The notes under the pieces are model-generated. The model saw only the letters and a list, made by a program, of their open reading frames with translations, did not search any database and was not told the DNA's origin. From Struthio camelus (taxonomy: Eukaryota > Chordata > Aves > Struthioniformes > Struthionidae), in contig NC_090946.1 of assembly GCF_040807025.1 (NCBI RefSeq), positions 80,350,641-80,414,640 of the forward strand: DNA of 64,000 bases. Reading direction: 5' to 3'. A program made the position numbers and the translations under genes. Positions 62,414 through 64,000 of this stretch are shown in pieces (position 1 is the stretch's first letter; the number at the start of each line of letters is the position of its first letter).

Positions 62414-64000
62414 CTAGTCACAAAGATATTTCTGTTAGAAGTAGTCTCAAAAACAATGTCTGGTTTTAGCCCAGATGCGTACTGTAGCTTGCGCTCTTTC
62501 CTCAATTACACAAGAGGAGAAACAAGGCTGCCACGCTACATGCCAAAGCAGCTAGTCTAGTAAACACTGGATGTCCCTCGCCACCATTTCTGGGAACGCT
62601 TTAACTGGGGAAAATGCTGGCTCATTACTTTATGGGAATGTGATCTTGGTCTAGGCTAGCTCCTGGATTGTTTCTTCCAATGAACCTTTAGGCTGTCACA
62701 ACTGAATGCTAGCTAAGCTAAACAGATCACAGGAAGAACTGTTTACGCAGAAAGAGATCTTGAATAGCAGGTCATTAACCTACCTCTGCCACTTTCGAAA
62801 GTGAACACTATTTGCTAGAGAGCAATTCCTGTGTTCCTAATAGGATTTCTTACTGCTGCCAATCTGACCAGATTAGCAAGAGCTCTAATCCTCTGCTCTG
62901 CTCCACAGAGGATAGAACCAGCTGTTTCAGAGCAAGATATAAGCAACCTTCCTGTAAGGACATATGGAACAGCCTGTCCCTAAGAGTCTGAACTTGCTGT
63001 CCTTCTACTCAGTGGCCTTTCCTTTCTGGACTATCAGAAAGGGGGAATAGAGCTTCACAGCCTATTTTTCCTCATTTGCACATTTTCATATATCCAGTTA
63101 TATCCCATCTTCAAACTCAACTGTTCCAGTTGTAATGTCGCTATTTTGATATCAGAGACGATTCCTTACCTTAGATGCCCTACTCATTTGCCTCAACAGT
63201 TTTTGTCAAACTACTCACCTTTTATGAGGTTTTTTTAAAAAGGCTTCCCATTAGCAGTCCTACTCCAGAGCTCTGCAGCACCCTCTGCTAATATCTGCTG
63301 GGATTAAAACTACTAATTCCTATTTCTCATCTTGCTCTTAAGAAGCTCAGTCTAGAAGTCTCACCTCTCATACCACGCAGACTTGAACAGTGATCATAGA
63401 AATCACCTTGTCACTGTAATTTTTTTAAAACGTATTTGATTCACACTTAAGGAATATAAAGCTATTCCTTCTGAGCTCTACTGACCACAAGCAGTTACAT
63501 GGCATCTGAACAAGGAGGATTTCTACAGCTGTCCGAAAGCTCTGCCTGAAGCTTATCATCTCCCTCACTGGGAGATTTATTAACATCCCTTGCCCATGTG
63601 GATTCTTTAGTCTCTAGCAGTGTTTAGGATCAAGCTGTCACTCCTCCCTCCCTGGAGTCACTGACAGGACCTCTTTCTTAGCTGCCTAACCTTAAGAAGC
63701 CTGTAGGAGCTTGAAATTCTATCAAATTCAACATGGTCCAAAAGTTTTAAGTTATTTTGCAGTGAGATGACAACAAAGACAAACCATTTGAGCTTCAATT
63801 ACTTAGGAATTGCACTTTGGATGTGGAAGTAGTTTTGTTTAAATTTAAACACTATTTCTCCCCTTCCTCAGCAGACTCACACAGCATAAGAACTTTCATC
63901 AATAACTAGCTCCATTAGGCTGCCAGAGAGAGACACTATAGGAAGTTATTTGCCTTGATATTTTATCATTTTGAAAAGCAATTGCAAATGTGTTTTTGAA
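62414..64000 (-). other. PSMC6: PSMC6 intron (partial) to window edge
   Basis: Upstream of the first visible PSMC6 exon. I looked on the minus strand for the next expected peptide (ending in VVGCRRQ) and did not find it, so this is intron up to the edge. Confidence 0.6.

Overview
The window is vertebrate nuclear DNA, most likely from a bird; another sauropsid cannot be excluded. It carries four split protein genes with GT/AG introns, two CpG-island promoters and vertebrate-type poly(A) signals. The gene order is that of human 14q22.1 read in reverse: FERMT2 (+), GNPNAT1 (+), STYX (-), PSMC6 (-). The whole block fits in 64 kb, I see no recognisable transposon copies, and introns are short, which suits a compact avian genome. 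Genes were identified by reading conserved exon peptides and checking splice sites and phase at every junction; family protein sequences are recalled, not searched.

Layout. 1-13,955: 3' half of FERMT2 (kindlin-2), seven constitutive coding exons plus a 21-nt in-frame microexon, then a ~1.15 kb 3'UTR. 13,956-18,650: intergenic, no gene seen. 18,650-20,150: CpG island and promoter of GNPNAT1, with a 30-bp tandem duplication and a degenerate G/C-rich minisatellite at the start of intron 1. 22,455-27,260: GNPNAT1 coding exons (complete) and 3'UTR. 27,260-32,566: tail-to-tail interval containing the STYX 3'UTR, whose distal end is uncertain. 32,567-51,555: complete STYX CDS in 11 exons, with a 10.8 kb first intron. 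50,840-52,000: STYX CpG island. 52,000-54,450: spacer between the STYX promoter and the PSMC6 3' end. 54,450-64,000: last ten coding exons of PSMC6; the first 86 codons lie beyond the right edge.

The genes do not form a pathway. FERMT2 activates integrins at adhesions, GNPNAT1 makes GlcNAc-6-phosphate for UDP-GlcNAc synthesis, STYX is a catalytically dead dual-specificity phosphatase, and PSMC6 is the Rpt4 ATPase of the 26S proteasome. Reconstructed lengths agree with the human proteins: STYX 223 aa; GNPNAT1 183 aa from the conserved start, or 190 from the first ATG; the FERMT2 tail matches human residues 367-680 and the PSMC6 tail 87-389.

I found no wholly new biological system. The points most worth a second look are the FERMT2 microexon, a strong-context upstream ORF in the STYX leader, a divergent YY1-type start signal next to the GNPNAT1 promoter, the minisatellite behind GNPNAT1 exon 1, three in-frame ATGs at the GNPNAT1 start, and a few substitutions near functional residues.
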